A stretch of DNA of 43,002 bases from Hydromicrobium sp964415365. GTDB lineage: Bacteria; Actinomycetota; Humimicrobiia; Humimicrobiales; Humimicrobiaceae. This document shows positions 35,035 through 43,002 of this stretch, piece by piece. Location of the stretch: assembly GCA_964415365.1 (NCBI GenBank), contig CAYPYW010000015.1, positions 1 through 43,002 on the forward strand. Direction: 5' to 3'. How positions within the stretch are numbered: position 1 is the first letter of the stretch; each line of letters opens with the position of its first letter. Both the position numbers and the translations under genes were made by a program. A model generated the notes under the pieces. The model saw only the letters and a program-made list of their open reading frames with translations, was not told the origin of the DNA and did no database searches.

Positions 35035-36426
35035 TTAAAGACCAGCTGCTTTTAGTGCTTCATCATATATGTATTGTGCAGCTTCTTCAGGTGTCATCGT
35101 ACCTTGAACAACTTCTTGCGCTGCCTGATATTGTGCATTAACCATTGCAGGATCCCAAGTTGCACCATTATACCTTGATGAACCCTTATTTTTAATATCT
35201 TCACTTATTGAAGCTATCATTGGGTCAGCAACAGCCGCAATATCTTCCTGACTAACACTAATATTTGAAGCCATCATACCAGCTTTAAATATTTCTAAAG
35301 CATATTCTTTTGACAACATTCTATTCATAAAATCAATAACAACAGGTATCTTTTCTTCAGATATATTTGCTGGAACGCAAAGAGAATTATAAGGGTATAC
35401 CTCGATTACACTATTTCCGTTCTGTGGTGGTAAAACAAAATAACCCAAGTCAATAGCCGGAGCTTCATCTCTTAACATACTTACACCCCAATCACCTGAC
35501 ATATAAATAGCTGCATTACCATCCGTAAAAATAAGCCTTGCCTCTGTGTCATCTATTGTATTAATATTAGAATTAAATAATTCTTCGCTACTCATTCTGG
35601 CAAGAAAAGCAAAAGTATCAATTACACTCTTGCTTTTTATAATTTCCGCTGATTCAATACTTCTATTTGGATCGATAAACCAATCTGCAAACAAATTAAA
35701 GTCTTCCTCTGATAAAAATCTATGATATAATCCATCTAAAAGAAGCTCTAATTGAAATGGCTCCTTATTACCAACTGCCCAAGCACCATATCCAGCCGCT
35801 TTTATCTTTTTTCCTGTTGTAAAAAAATCTTCCAATGTGGTAGGGGGCGTTACACCAACCTCATTAAAAATAGTTTTATTATAGTACATAATTGGATATG
35901 TCACATAATCATCCGAGAGAAAGAAATTGCCCAAATCTCCACTACCTAAATCCTTTTTAAAGCTTGATGGCTGTAGATCCCACCATCCATATTTATCAAA
36001 ATATTCCCCTAACTCCAAAAGATATCCTGATTTTGCAAAACTTTGCCCAATTGAGTCAGCCCAGAACCATAGCAAATCCAAATCTTTTGTACCTGCTGCC
36101 AATGCACTAGGTGTGAAGTCTTTTAAAGTCTGCTGGTCTTGAATCGTAATATTGAATGTAACATTTGGATGCTCTTCTGTATACATTTTAGTTAATACCT
36201 GAAACACATCATTTTCTGGACCAGCTATTGTCCAGAAATTAATGGTTATTGGCTCTTTTGTTATCTCTTCTATTGCAGTTGTTTCGACAGCTGTAGTTGT
36301 AGTTCCAGTTGTTTCAGCAGTGGTTGTAGCTGTTGAAGATACCGATTTACAACATGTTAAACTTAGTGTTAATATCAACAATATACTGATTAAAGATATA
36401 AGAACAATCATTAATTTTTTTTTCAT
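35035..36426 (-). CDS. extracellular sugar-binding lipoprotein (SBP family 1)
   Basis: The protein has 463 residues. A signal peptide runs to Cys25/26 (LSLTCC) for lipid anchoring; the -1 residue is Thr or Cys instead of Gly/Ala, so the cut site is not ideal. A Thr-rich linker (about 30-52) leads into a family-1 SBP fold with 'INFWTIAGPEND' at the start, 'AAGTKDLDLLWFW' and 'GNAAIYMSGDWGVSMLRDE'. It delivers a sugar to the permeases encoded downstream. GGGGGA lies before the ATG. The substrate cannot be read. Confidence 0.9.
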   Translation of the reverse strand: MKKKLMIVLISLISILLILTLSLTCCKSVSSTATTTAETTGTTTTAVETTAIEEITKEPITINFWTIAGPENDVFQVLTKMYTEEHPNVTFNITIQDQQTLKDFTPSALAAGTKDLDLLWFWADSIGQSFAKSGYLLELGEYFDKYGWWDLQPSSFKKDLGSGDLGNFFLSDDYVTYPIMYYNKTIFNEVGVTPPTTLEDFFTTGKKIKAAGYGAWAVGNKEPFQLELLLDGLYHRFLSEEDFNLFADWFIDPNRSIESAEIIKSKSVIDTFAFLARMSSEELFNSNINTIDDTEARLIFTDGNAAIYMSGDWGVSMLRDEAPAIDLGYFVLPPQNGNSVIEVYPYNSLCVPANISEEKIPVVIDFMNRMLSKEYALEIFKAGMMASNISVSQEDIAAVADPMIASISEDIKNKGSSRYNGATWDPAMVNAQYQAAQEVVQGTMTPEEAAQYIYDEALKAAGL

Positions 36427-36613
36427 AACAATCCCCCTAATTTAATAAAGTTAACAAATTGTATAATTTTTATTTTCTTTCAAATCACCCCCTTTTACTA
36501 TAATATAATTTCTGGTAATTAGAACTTCTTAAACATCCTTAAAATACCAGTGTTTATATCAAATTATTTCGTAAACTTTGGGCAAATAATATCACCTCCC
36601 ATAATTAATATTT
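36427..36613 (-). other. leader region of the transporter operon with unexplained ribosome-site-like motifs
   Basis: The strand read by the operon has two strong Shine-Dalgarno-like runs, GGGAGGTGAT (36591-36600) and AGGGGGTGAT (36485-36494). Each is followed by frames of about ten codons or fewer. No clear sigma-70 promoter is visible. Confidence 0.3.
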
Positions 36614-38644
36614 TTATAACTTTTCTATCACTATAATTTTATGACCATCAATTTCAGGTATTTCTATTTTTAAATAATCATCATCTCTAGAATAATCTAA
36701 AGTCCTTTTATCTGGTGCTGAATATACTTTACTTGGTTTAAAACCACACTTAATAAATATAGTCTTACTATATAACGGAATATTATCTTCAATTACCTCA
36801 ATGCTTTGCCCCCTTCTAATAGGTATATAATGAAGCAAATGAATTATCAATCTACTACCTTGTTTTAAGACACTCACTTCTGCAGTAGATGGAAGATCAC
36901 TTTTAATAATTGGTTTTGGCAATAGAAGGTTTAGGCAATTTTTTATTATTTTTTTATAAATTAGTGATGCATTAATTTTATAACTTTTAAATATTGGAAA
37001 AGCTATATATACTAGATTATTATTTTTAATAATTGCTGGAAATTCGCTTTCCCTAAGAGGAGGTGACTGCATATGTGAGCAAAAATGTTTAAAGTTTCTA
37101 TTAAAATAAGGGTACCAAAATTTTGCCAAGACTTCTATATTATTACTTTTTGGTTTTATTTTTATTCCCCCATCATAAACTACGTACTCCATATCTTCAA
37201 TGTCCTTATTTATGCTATTCTCTAGTTTTATATAAGGTGTTTCATAATCAAATGCACCTAAAAAATCGAGGCCAATCTCACTCAATAAAAATTTATTGTT
37301 ATTTAGATCAATCATTGAACTACCACTTATTAAAACTTTGCCACCATTTTTAATGTATCTTTCTAATTTTTCTAAGAATTCACTATCAGTTTCTATTTTG
37401 TCAGGCAATATAATAAGTTCATAATTGTTCAAATCATTCTCTCTATCTAAAAACTGAAACTGTCTTTTATCCTCTAATAAAATCCTTAAGGCTCCATAAT
37501 CTGTATAATTAACCACAAAGTTTCCGGTCTCATTTTCTTCAGAAAAAATTACTCCAACTTCTCTCATAGGTTCAGCATCAATACACCACTCCTCTTTTTC
37601 TTTTAAACTTTTATATACTTCACCAATTCTTTTATATCTTTCTTTATCAAGTATCACATCAGGATTTGGCTGATCACCAATACAGCAGGTAGATCCATTG
37701 GCCAGCCCTCTAAAACACTCATATTCCAGTGCAGGCTTATTTTTAATACTACCAAAGTCACCCCATCCTTTATGAAATATTCCAGTCATTACTGCAGTTT
37801 TTATATTAAGTGTTCTAAAAAAGTTAACCACTTTTGGAAAATAATCATATCCCCATAAAAGTTCCCCATCTAGCGTTGCTGTTGGCAATGATTCTACCTC
37901 TATATGAGAAATATATGGTAATTCAGTTCTTAGGCTAAAAAACTTATCAATCATCAAATTATTTCTACAATTGAATATAAGTACGGGATCTTTTATTTTG
38001 CTCCTCACAAGATTACTGACTTTCTTAACAAAATTCTGCTCAATAATTTTACTATGTTTCTTGAGATCTTCATCCTTGATGGGACTTAAGCCTAATTTTT
38101 CCATCGATTTTAAACAATTATTACAAATACAACCTATATTTAATTCAAGGTCTTGTTTAACCATATCAATAAAAAAACCATTAACCTTATAGTTATCTAT
38201 GATTTCTTCCAGAATTGCTAAAAAATAGTCAATATATTCAGAGTTTAAACATACTTCTCTAAACCCATTTGTCTTTAAAGGATGCCTTCCACCTAGTTTT
38301 CCATCCTTAGTTATTTGAAGCCATTCTTGATGGTTAGAAGCCGCATAATCATCCCACATAGCAGAAAGATATATAAGTGTTGAAATATCTAGTTTAGAAC
38401 AGGCTTTTATCTCCTCACCAAGAAGGTCTATTTTCAGTCCTGGGTGCATTTTTCCTATTTTTGTGGGATAATAACACATTCCATGCAGACACTTTCCAAA
38501 TATTGTTATTGAATTTACATTTGCTTCTTTTAAAGTATTTGCAAAGTATTCAGCGTTAAAATTCTCTGCGACCTTCTCTATAGCCGGTGATGTATGAAAA
38601 TCTAAATGTATTCTTCTAGAGCCATATACCGGTTTTACACCCAT
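36614..38644 (-). CDS. glycoside hydrolase-like protein (GHL6-type barrel with beta-galactosidase trimerisation-like domain)
   Basis: The protein has 676 residues with no signal peptide, so it is probably cytoplasmic. The N-terminal barrel begins SRRIHLDFHTSP and has ITIFGKCLHGMCYYPTKIG, 'LSAMWDDYAASNHQEW' and 'VNGFFIDMVKQDLE', the pattern of the hypothetical glycosyl hydrolase 6 family and fucosidase-like relatives. Then comes a Rossmann-like domain (about 350-460: 'LIILPDKIETDSEFLEKLERYIKNGGKVLISG') like the GH42 trimerisation domain. A strand-rich C-terminus follows. It would cleave an imported glycoside. The promoter at 38911-38939 with an operator lies upstream. Confidence 0.75.
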   Translation of the reverse strand: MGVKPVYGSRRIHLDFHTSPAIEKVAENFNAEYFANTLKEANVNSITIFGKCLHGMCYYPTKIGKMHPGLKIDLLGEEIKACSKLDISTLIYLSAMWDDYAASNHQEWLQITKDGKLGGRHPLKTNGFREVCLNSEYIDYFLAILEEIIDNYKVNGFFIDMVKQDLELNIGCICNNCLKSMEKLGLSPIKDEDLKKHSKIIEQNFVKKVSNLVRSKIKDPVLIFNCRNNLMIDKFFSLRTELPYISHIEVESLPTATLDGELLWGYDYFPKVVNFFRTLNIKTAVMTGIFHKGWGDFGSIKNKPALEYECFRGLANGSTCCIGDQPNPDVILDKERYKRIGEVYKSLKEKEEWCIDAEPMREVGVIFSEENETGNFVVNYTDYGALRILLEDKRQFQFLDRENDLNNYELIILPDKIETDSEFLEKLERYIKNGGKVLISGSSMIDLNNNKFLLSEIGLDFLGAFDYETPYIKLENSINKDIEDMEYVVYDGGIKIKPKSNNIEVLAKFWYPYFNRNFKHFCSHMQSPPLRESEFPAIIKNNNLVYIAFPIFKSYKINASLIYKKIIKNCLNLLLPKPIIKSDLPSTAEVSVLKQGSRLIIHLLHYIPIRRGQSIEVIEDNIPLYSKTIFIKCGFKPSKVYSAPDKRTLDYSRDDDYLKIEIPEIDGHKIIVIEKL

Positions 38645-38897
38645 TTATAGATCCCTTCTAAACTTGATATAAATTCCTTCATCTTTATTTTTTTAAAACC
38701 TGAAACATAAATCTTACCTTTATATTCACAAAGTTTCTTCTTTTTCATAAGTTTTTTTTAATTACCTATTGCCCTATATGAATAAATTTTTAACTTAATT
38801 TCTTCTAATCCAGTAATAAAAGCTTTTAATAATATATAGTGTTTTTATTAATTGAATTGCATAGTATGATTAATAAAGTTTAAAATACCTTTTAAAA

Positions 38898-38912
38898 ATG
38901 TTACGTTACCAT
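38898..38912. promoter_or_regulatory. candidate LacI-family operator, copy 2
   Basis: On the minus strand the site reads ATGGTAACGTAACAT, sharing 13 of 15 bases with the copy at 29270-29284. It overlaps the last two bases of the -10 box TATTAT and the expected start point. The lacI-type gene begins 262 bases away on the plus strand. Confidence 0.6.
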
Positions 38913-38939
38913 AATATCTCTTATTTAATTAAGTGTCAA
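38911..38939 (-). promoter_or_regulatory. sigma-70-type promoter of the hydrolase gene
   Basis: TTGACA (38934-38939), a 17-base spacer and TATTAT (38911-38916) on the minus strand make a near-consensus promoter. The leader to the hydrolase start (38644) would be about 260 bases. The remaining intergenic DNA (38645-38897 and 38940-39173) is AT-rich with nothing else I can name. Confidence 0.65.
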
Positions 38940-39173
38940 GATTAATTCAATATTTTTAAAAAATAATTTTATAAATCTATCAATATTATTAAAATTATCA
39001 ATTTATTATGATATAATTATTGCTAATTATCACATATTATACGAATAAAATTCTTGATGAAATATATATTCTATTTATTCCTTTGTAATAAAAAATGATA
39101 TAGTTTTCATTTAATTATTTTTTTTAGCATAATAAAACATCTTTTATGTAATATTTAAAAAAGGGAAATATCA

Positions 39174-40196
39174 ATGATTAAGAAAAGCAGATCATCAATT
39201 AGAGATGTCGCAAAATTAGCAGGAGTTTCACCAATAACTGTATCCAGAGTAATAAATTCACCTGAATTGGTAAAAAATAAAACTAAACTAAAGGTGGACA
39301 AAGCTATAGAAATTCTAAATTACCAGCCCAACCTTCTTGCAAAAAGCTTAAAGTCCTTGAGTACAAAAACCATCGGTGTTTTACTTTTAGAATCTTGTGA
39401 AGAATTTCAACAAAATATACTATGGGGGATAGAAGATGTTTTAAGACAAAACAATTATAAAATCCTTTACGGTGTATCAAATAATAAAGTTGAAATAGAA
39501 AACTATTATCTTGATACATTTGTTTTTAATAAAGTTGATGGAATTATAATTTCAAGCTCTCATTACTCAGACGGTAGTTATGTTTCAAATATAATGAATA
39601 GATTCCATATCCCCATAGTAGAGGTTGATACTTTTTTCGATAACTTTCAATTTAATTATGTGCTTAATTCTGATAAAAGAGGAATTAAGATATTGGCAGA
39701 GCATCTTACTAAAGTAGCAGATGAAAATATTGCTTATTTATCTGGACCTCTTAATACCTATTCTGGAAAAACACTACTACAGGGTTTTAAAGAATTTATA
39801 TTTGATAACAATATAAATTATAACAAAAGACTAATAAAAATTGGTAATTATGATTTTAATAGTGGTGAAACATTAACTAATGAATTAATAAAAGAAGAAT
39901 TAAAATTCTCCTCAATTCTTGCTTCTAACTATTCGATTGGTTTGGGAGCTTTAAAGTCATTATTTGATCACGGTAAAAAAATTCCAAGGGACATTAAAAT
40001 AGCTGCATTTGACGATTTTACATTAAATCCTTTACTTTTTGTTCCATTAACCACTTTAAGTAGAACTGACAAAATAATTGGTAAAAAAGCTGCAGAGCTT
40101 TTACTCACTAAAATTAAAGATAATGATATTTACAACTTTAAAAAAATTGTAGTAGAGGGGAAACTTATTAAAAGACGATCAACTGACTACGCTTGA
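39174..40196 (+). CDS. LacI-family transcriptional regulator
   Basis: The protein has 340 residues, with AAGGGA before the ATG. The N-terminal helix-turn-helix and hinge helix read SIRDVAKLAGVSPITVSRVI and 'NYQPNLLAKSLKS' (about 8-60). The rest is a periplasmic-binding-protein-like sugar sensor: 'TIGVLLLESCEEF', 'DGIIISSSHYSD', 'NIAYLSGPLNTYSG', 'AFDDFTLNPLLFVPLTTL'. It most likely represses the locus in the absence of the sugar ligand through the two operators. It is divergent from the hydrolase/transporter genes. Confidence 0.88.
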   Translation: MIKKSRSSIRDVAKLAGVSPITVSRVINSPELVKNKTKLKVDKAIEILNYQPNLLAKSLKSLSTKTIGVLLLESCEEFQQNILWGIEDVLRQNNYKILYGVSNNKVEIENYYLDTFVFNKVDGIIISSSHYSDGSYVSNIMNRFHIPIVEVDTFFDNFQFNYVLNSDKRGIKILAEHLTKVADENIAYLSGPLNTYSGKTLLQGFKEFIFDNNINYNKRLIKIGNYDFNSGETLTNELIKEELKFSSILASNYSIGLGALKSLFDHGKKIPRDIKIAAFDDFTLNPLLFVPLTTLSRTDKIIGKKAAELLLTKIKDNDIYNFKKIVVEGKLIKRRSTDYA

Positions 40197-40508
40197 GTAA
40201 AGCCATATTTTTTATGATTACAGCAAAGACAACCTCTTAAGNNNNNNNNNNCCTCTTAAGATTTGATAAAGCATTTGCAGATAAAGCTGTATTATAATAT
40301 TGCAGTAGGGATATGATCTTCCAGAAAAGTAATAAAAGAATATAGAATGTCCTATAAAAAACCTTATATGAAATAAGTGTTATTCTGCAACATAATCTAA
40401 ATAATAGAAAGCATTCTTATAATTGATATTTTGAGTGTTTATAATAAGTAAATAAAATCTCAATTAAATATAGCAAACCCATCAAATGGCTTAAAGGAAA
40501 TTAACTTT
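40197..40508. other. intergenic stretch with assembly join
   Basis: The stretch between the lacI-type and UroD-like genes includes ten Ns at 40242-40251. CCTCTTAAG occurs on both sides of the gap (40233-40241 and 40252-40260), so the joined contigs probably overlap and little or nothing is missing. AAAGGAAA before 40509 is the ribosome binding site of the next gene. Confidence 0.6.
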
Positions 40509-41654
40509 ATGAGATTAAAATTTAAAAAATATCTAGGTAAACCTGATAAGCAAAGATTAATCAATGCCATAATAGGAAAACCTGTCGATAGAGTGCCAAA
40601 TTTTGAAATACTTTATGAAGATAAAGTTTTGGAAAAAGTCCTGGGTAGACATGTGGGTGGTTCTACACTCGGGAGTATGAATGAAGATGCAACAAGCAAA
40701 GATGCACTAGATAAGGCTCAAAAAGTTCATAAAGATTTAGAAATAGAAAAAGAGGGCAGACCTATTTATGCTAAAGATTATGTTGAGTTTTGCAAAATTG
40801 TAGGCCAGGATGCTATTGGTATCGGAGATACACTTGCACCATTTTTTAAAGTAAATGATGACGGAAAAAAGATTCTTATAAAAGACAAGAGCTTTAAAAA
40901 TAGAGAAGATGTAAAAAGGAATTTAATAATGCCATATGAAAATATAGATTATTTCAAGAGACTTCTTCCTTATATTTATGAATACAAGGAAGAAGCTTCT
41001 AAAAGTAACATGGGTTTTACAATGCTAGTAGGTGATATATTTCAGCAATTATATGAATTTATATTTGATATTCAAAATTTTTCGCTTCTTTTATTTGATG
41101 ATTATCAACTGATTGAGGAATTAATAGAAGCTGGAATAGAATATTGGGTTAGTTTTTCAAAATTCATTTCCAAAGAAAAGCTTGTTGACTTTATATATTT
41201 TGCAGATGATATAGCATTCAAATCAGGATTATTTATAAAACCTGAAATTTTTAAGAAACTTTGGATTAATAAATACAAAAGAGTTATAGAACCATTTAAA
41301 AATGCATCAATACCAGTTATTTTCCACAGTGATGGAAAAGTATATGAAATAATAGAAGCATTAATTGAAATGGGTGTAGACTGCCTTAACCCTTTAGAAT
41401 CTTACTCAATGGATTACAAACTTGTTAAAAAAAGATATGGAAAGAATTTGACAATAATGGGAAATATAGATTTGGTGTTTCCACTTACCACTGGTACTCC
41501 ACAGGATGTCATAAATGATGTAAGAGAACATATGGAAATATGTAAACCTGGCTATAGATATATTTGTGCCACATCACATGATGTTACAAATTACATTCCA
41601 GATAATAATTTAGTGGCTTTAATTGATTCTATACATGAATATGGAGTTTATTAA
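40509..41654 (+). CDS. uroporphyrinogen decarboxylase-like protein with HSD motif
   Basis: The protein has 381 residues. It is a URO-D-fold barrel: an early RLINAIIGKPVDRVPNFEIL, 'YFADDIAFKSGLFIKPEIFKKL', 'PVIFHSDGKVYEIIEALIEMG', 'LTIMGNIDLVFPLTTGTPQDV' and the end 'YRYICATSHDVTNYIPDNN'. The HxC zinc pair of MtaA is His-Ser-Asp here. It is the third such paralogue in this locus, with motifs HSC, YAD and HSD respectively. A methyl-transfer role is possible but not shown. Confidence 0.8.
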   Translation: MRLKFKKYLGKPDKQRLINAIIGKPVDRVPNFEILYEDKVLEKVLGRHVGGSTLGSMNEDATSKDALDKAQKVHKDLEIEKEGRPIYAKDYVEFCKIVGQDAIGIGDTLAPFFKVNDDGKKILIKDKSFKNREDVKRNLIMPYENIDYFKRLLPYIYEYKEEASKSNMGFTMLVGDIFQQLYEFIFDIQNFSLLLFDDYQLIEELIEAGIEYWVSFSKFISKEKLVDFIYFADDIAFKSGLFIKPEIFKKLWINKYKRVIEPFKNASIPVIFHSDGKVYEIIEALIEMGVDCLNPLESYSMDYKLVKKRYGKNLTIMGNIDLVFPLTTGTPQDVINDVREHMEICKPGYRYICATSHDVTNYIPDNNLVALIDSIHEYGVY

Positions 41655-41846
41655 TTATAATTTTATTAATATCAAGTGATTCTTATGAATGCAATACTAA
41701 AGCAAACAATAAACTATAATTCAAAAACCCCTTATTTATATTCCCGAAATTAATATTTATAAAAAAATAATAATGAAGAAACAAAGGAAATTAACATATA
41801 TTGTATTAATCTGATGATGAAATAATAAAAAATAATGCTTTGCTAG
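41655..41846. other. AT-rich intergenic sequence
   Basis: Nothing recognisable: no terminator, no start codon with a ribosome binding site. It precedes the coding remnant at 41847. Confidence 0.3.
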
Positions 41847-42074
41847 AGTAAAAAAGATAGTGTAATTCCCAATCAAGAAATATCACAAAGTAAAAAATTG
41901 TATAATTTAATTAAAGTAAAAAATCCTGATGCTCAAGTCTTTGAATGTGAGCATATAAATGATCATGATCTTGACAAATTTGGAGACAAAGAATTTATCA
42001 AATGTCACGAATATTGCGACCTTGAACCAGCAACAAATTGGTTTTTATCAGGCGGAGGACAAAACAACTATTGA
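41847..42074 (+). pseudogene. gene remnant without a start codon
   Basis: Between a TAG (41844-41846) and a TGA (42072-42074) the plus strand is open for 75 residues. The last 55 look like genuine protein: KNPDAQVFECEHINDHDLDK, then CHEYCDLEPATNW and FLSGGGQNNY. The only possible start is a TTG at 41898-41900 with no ribosome binding site. It may be the end of a lost gene. The family is not recognised. Confidence 0.35.
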
Positions 42075-42191
42075 CCAAATACCTGAAAATAGAGACAAAA
42101 GAAATTTTTAAATGTATCTTATGAAGTCACGCTATTCAAAGAATAAAAAATTCAGCTTCAATGACACAAAAGAATTACAGAGGTAAAATTA

Positions 42192-42974
42192 ATGGATAAA
42201 ATATATGAAGAAATTTTTAATTTCATAAAAGAATTAGAAATAATAGACACCCATGAGCATCTGCCATCTTTTGAGACCGATAGGGAAAGAAATACTGATG
42301 TAATAAAAGAATATCTTTCGAATTATTTTGGTTGTGATTTAATTTCTGCTGGTCTACCACAAAATGATTACAATAAAATAGCAAATACGAATCTACCCAT
42401 TATGGAAAAGTGGAAACTTGTAGAACCATACTGGGAAATTTCAAAATATACTGGCTACGGAAGATGTGTAAGTCTAGCAGCAAAAGAAATCTATGGAATA
42501 AACAACATATCGTCATCAACAATAGAAGAATTAAATAACAAATTTTTAGCAACTTTTTCTCAGAGCCACTTCAAAAATATTATTAAGGATAAATCAAAAA
42601 TAAAAATATGTTTATTGAATGTAAACGTGCTGGATAAAAAATACAATTTATTGACCGAGAGGAGTATTTATTGTGACCAGGATTATTTCAGAGCTGTTTA
42701 CGGTATTGAAAATATTGTCTATCCGGTAAGCTGGAATTCTTTCGCCAGAATAGAAAATGAATCAGGAATAAGAATAACTTCTTTTAATGATTACCTAGAA
42801 GCAACTGAACTAATTATCGATAAAGCTTATAAGCTTGGTGCAATTGGTCTGAAAAATCCTCTGGCATATTTCAGAACTCTTAAATATGAGAAAGTAAGCA
42901 AATCAGATGCAGAAGTAGAATTTAATAGCATATTTAAAACCAAACATTTTGGGAGTGTAACAAATTCTGTGTAA
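42192..42974 (+). pseudogene. amidohydrolase-family gene cut by an IS256-type element
   Basis: The 260-residue reading frame starts with GAGG before the ATG. IIDTHEHLPSFETD has the metal-binding HEH of amidohydrolase and uronate-isomerase-like barrels. 'NIVYPVSWNSFARI' and 'KLGAIGLKNPLAYFRTLKYE' (a metal or substrate Lys segment) follow. Real host coding sequence ends at about position 42950. The last seven residues (GSVTNSV) are read from the insertion-sequence end that begins at 42951. The second half of the barrel, with further metal His and Asp residues, is missing from the window. Its product is probably inactive. Confidence 0.75.
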
Positions 42975-42975
42975 A
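42951..42975 (+). repeat. IS256-family terminal inverted repeat, start of an element running off the window
   Basis: GGGAGTGTAACAAATTCTGT followed by GTAAA matches the segment starting at 469 in most positions and resembles known IS256-family ends. The element would extend to the right of the window. The target duplication (normally 8 bases, here maybe AACATTTT) cannot be checked. Confidence 0.65.
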
Positions 42976-43002
42976 CCTCTGCTAATCCCTAGGGATCATA
43001 TC

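Noticed and set aside
36541..36580. TTTCGTAAA-like sequence before the binding-protein gene as an operator
   Set aside because: It shares only a short core with the two good sites and lacks the promoter geometry.
40381..40396. TGTTATTCTGCAACAT as a third LacI operator before the UroD-like gene at 40509
   Set aside because: The spacing between half-sites is two bases longer, the right half lacks CGTAACAT, and no promoter sits beside it.

Overview
This is an AT-rich bacterial scaffold with a 10-N assembly join at 40242-40251. Gene style is that of an uncultivated anaerobe: a Tad/Flp pilus locus, a sugar ABC transporter, a B12-methyltransferase-superfamily protein, three uroporphyrinogen-decarboxylase-like proteins, and several decayed insertion sequences. 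Taxonomy cannot be fixed from the sequence. Atribacterota-like or clostridial lineages would fit, but that is a guess. I saw no rRNA, tRNA or CRISPR array.

Layout. (1) 1-1126: an IS256-family end and the 3' part of its transposase, plus a coding scrap. (2) 1127-10303, minus strand: a Tad pilus operon read from 10303 downward. It runs TadZ/CpaE-like ATPase, CpaB, second ParA-type ATPase, TadA, TadB, TadC, Flp pilin, TadE, an anchored protein, a secreted Trp/Tyr repeat protein and a TadG-like protein. No secretin or prepilin peptidase is present. (3) 10304-12652: a Phd-type antitoxin without a toxin, an AbrB/RelE toxin-antitoxin pair, and a membrane protein. (4) 12949-16338: a thymidylate synthase of the archaeal-like type facing a large beta-helix lipoprotein. 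(5) 16339-17897: a decayed IS110-family element. (6) 17898-28934, minus strand: a catabolic cluster with two zinc dehydrogenases, a Gfo/Idh/MocA oxidoreductase, two UroD-like proteins, a TIM-barrel isomerase-like protein, an FGGY kinase, a creatininase-like protein, a PdxA-family dehydrogenase and a DhnA-type aldolase. (7) 29419-33100, plus strand: a DegT aminotransferase, an MttB-family protein and an epimerase. (8) 33123-38644, minus strand: two sugar permeases, a binding lipoprotein and a glycoside-hydrolase-like protein. (9) 39174-42950, plus strand: a LacI regulator, a third UroD-like protein, a coding remnant, and an amidohydrolase cut by another IS256-type end at 42951.

How it works together. 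Regions 6-9 look like one locus for taking up and breaking down a glycoside or polyol-type compound: hydrolase, binding protein and permeases, then kinase, isomerase, dehydrogenases and aldolase. The strongest new observation is a shared promoter-operator arrangement at two distant places. One precedes the aminotransferase/MttB operon (29243-29284) and one precedes the hydrolase gene (38898-38939). In both, TTGAC(A/T)-N17-TAT(T/G)AT runs directly into ATG(G/T)TA(A/T)CGTAACAT with the same 2-base overlap. The LacI protein encoded beside the second site is the obvious candidate ligand-responsive repressor. An MttB-family protein with several UroD-like proteins but no corrinoid protein, embedded in a sugar-type locus, is the candidate undescribed pathway.
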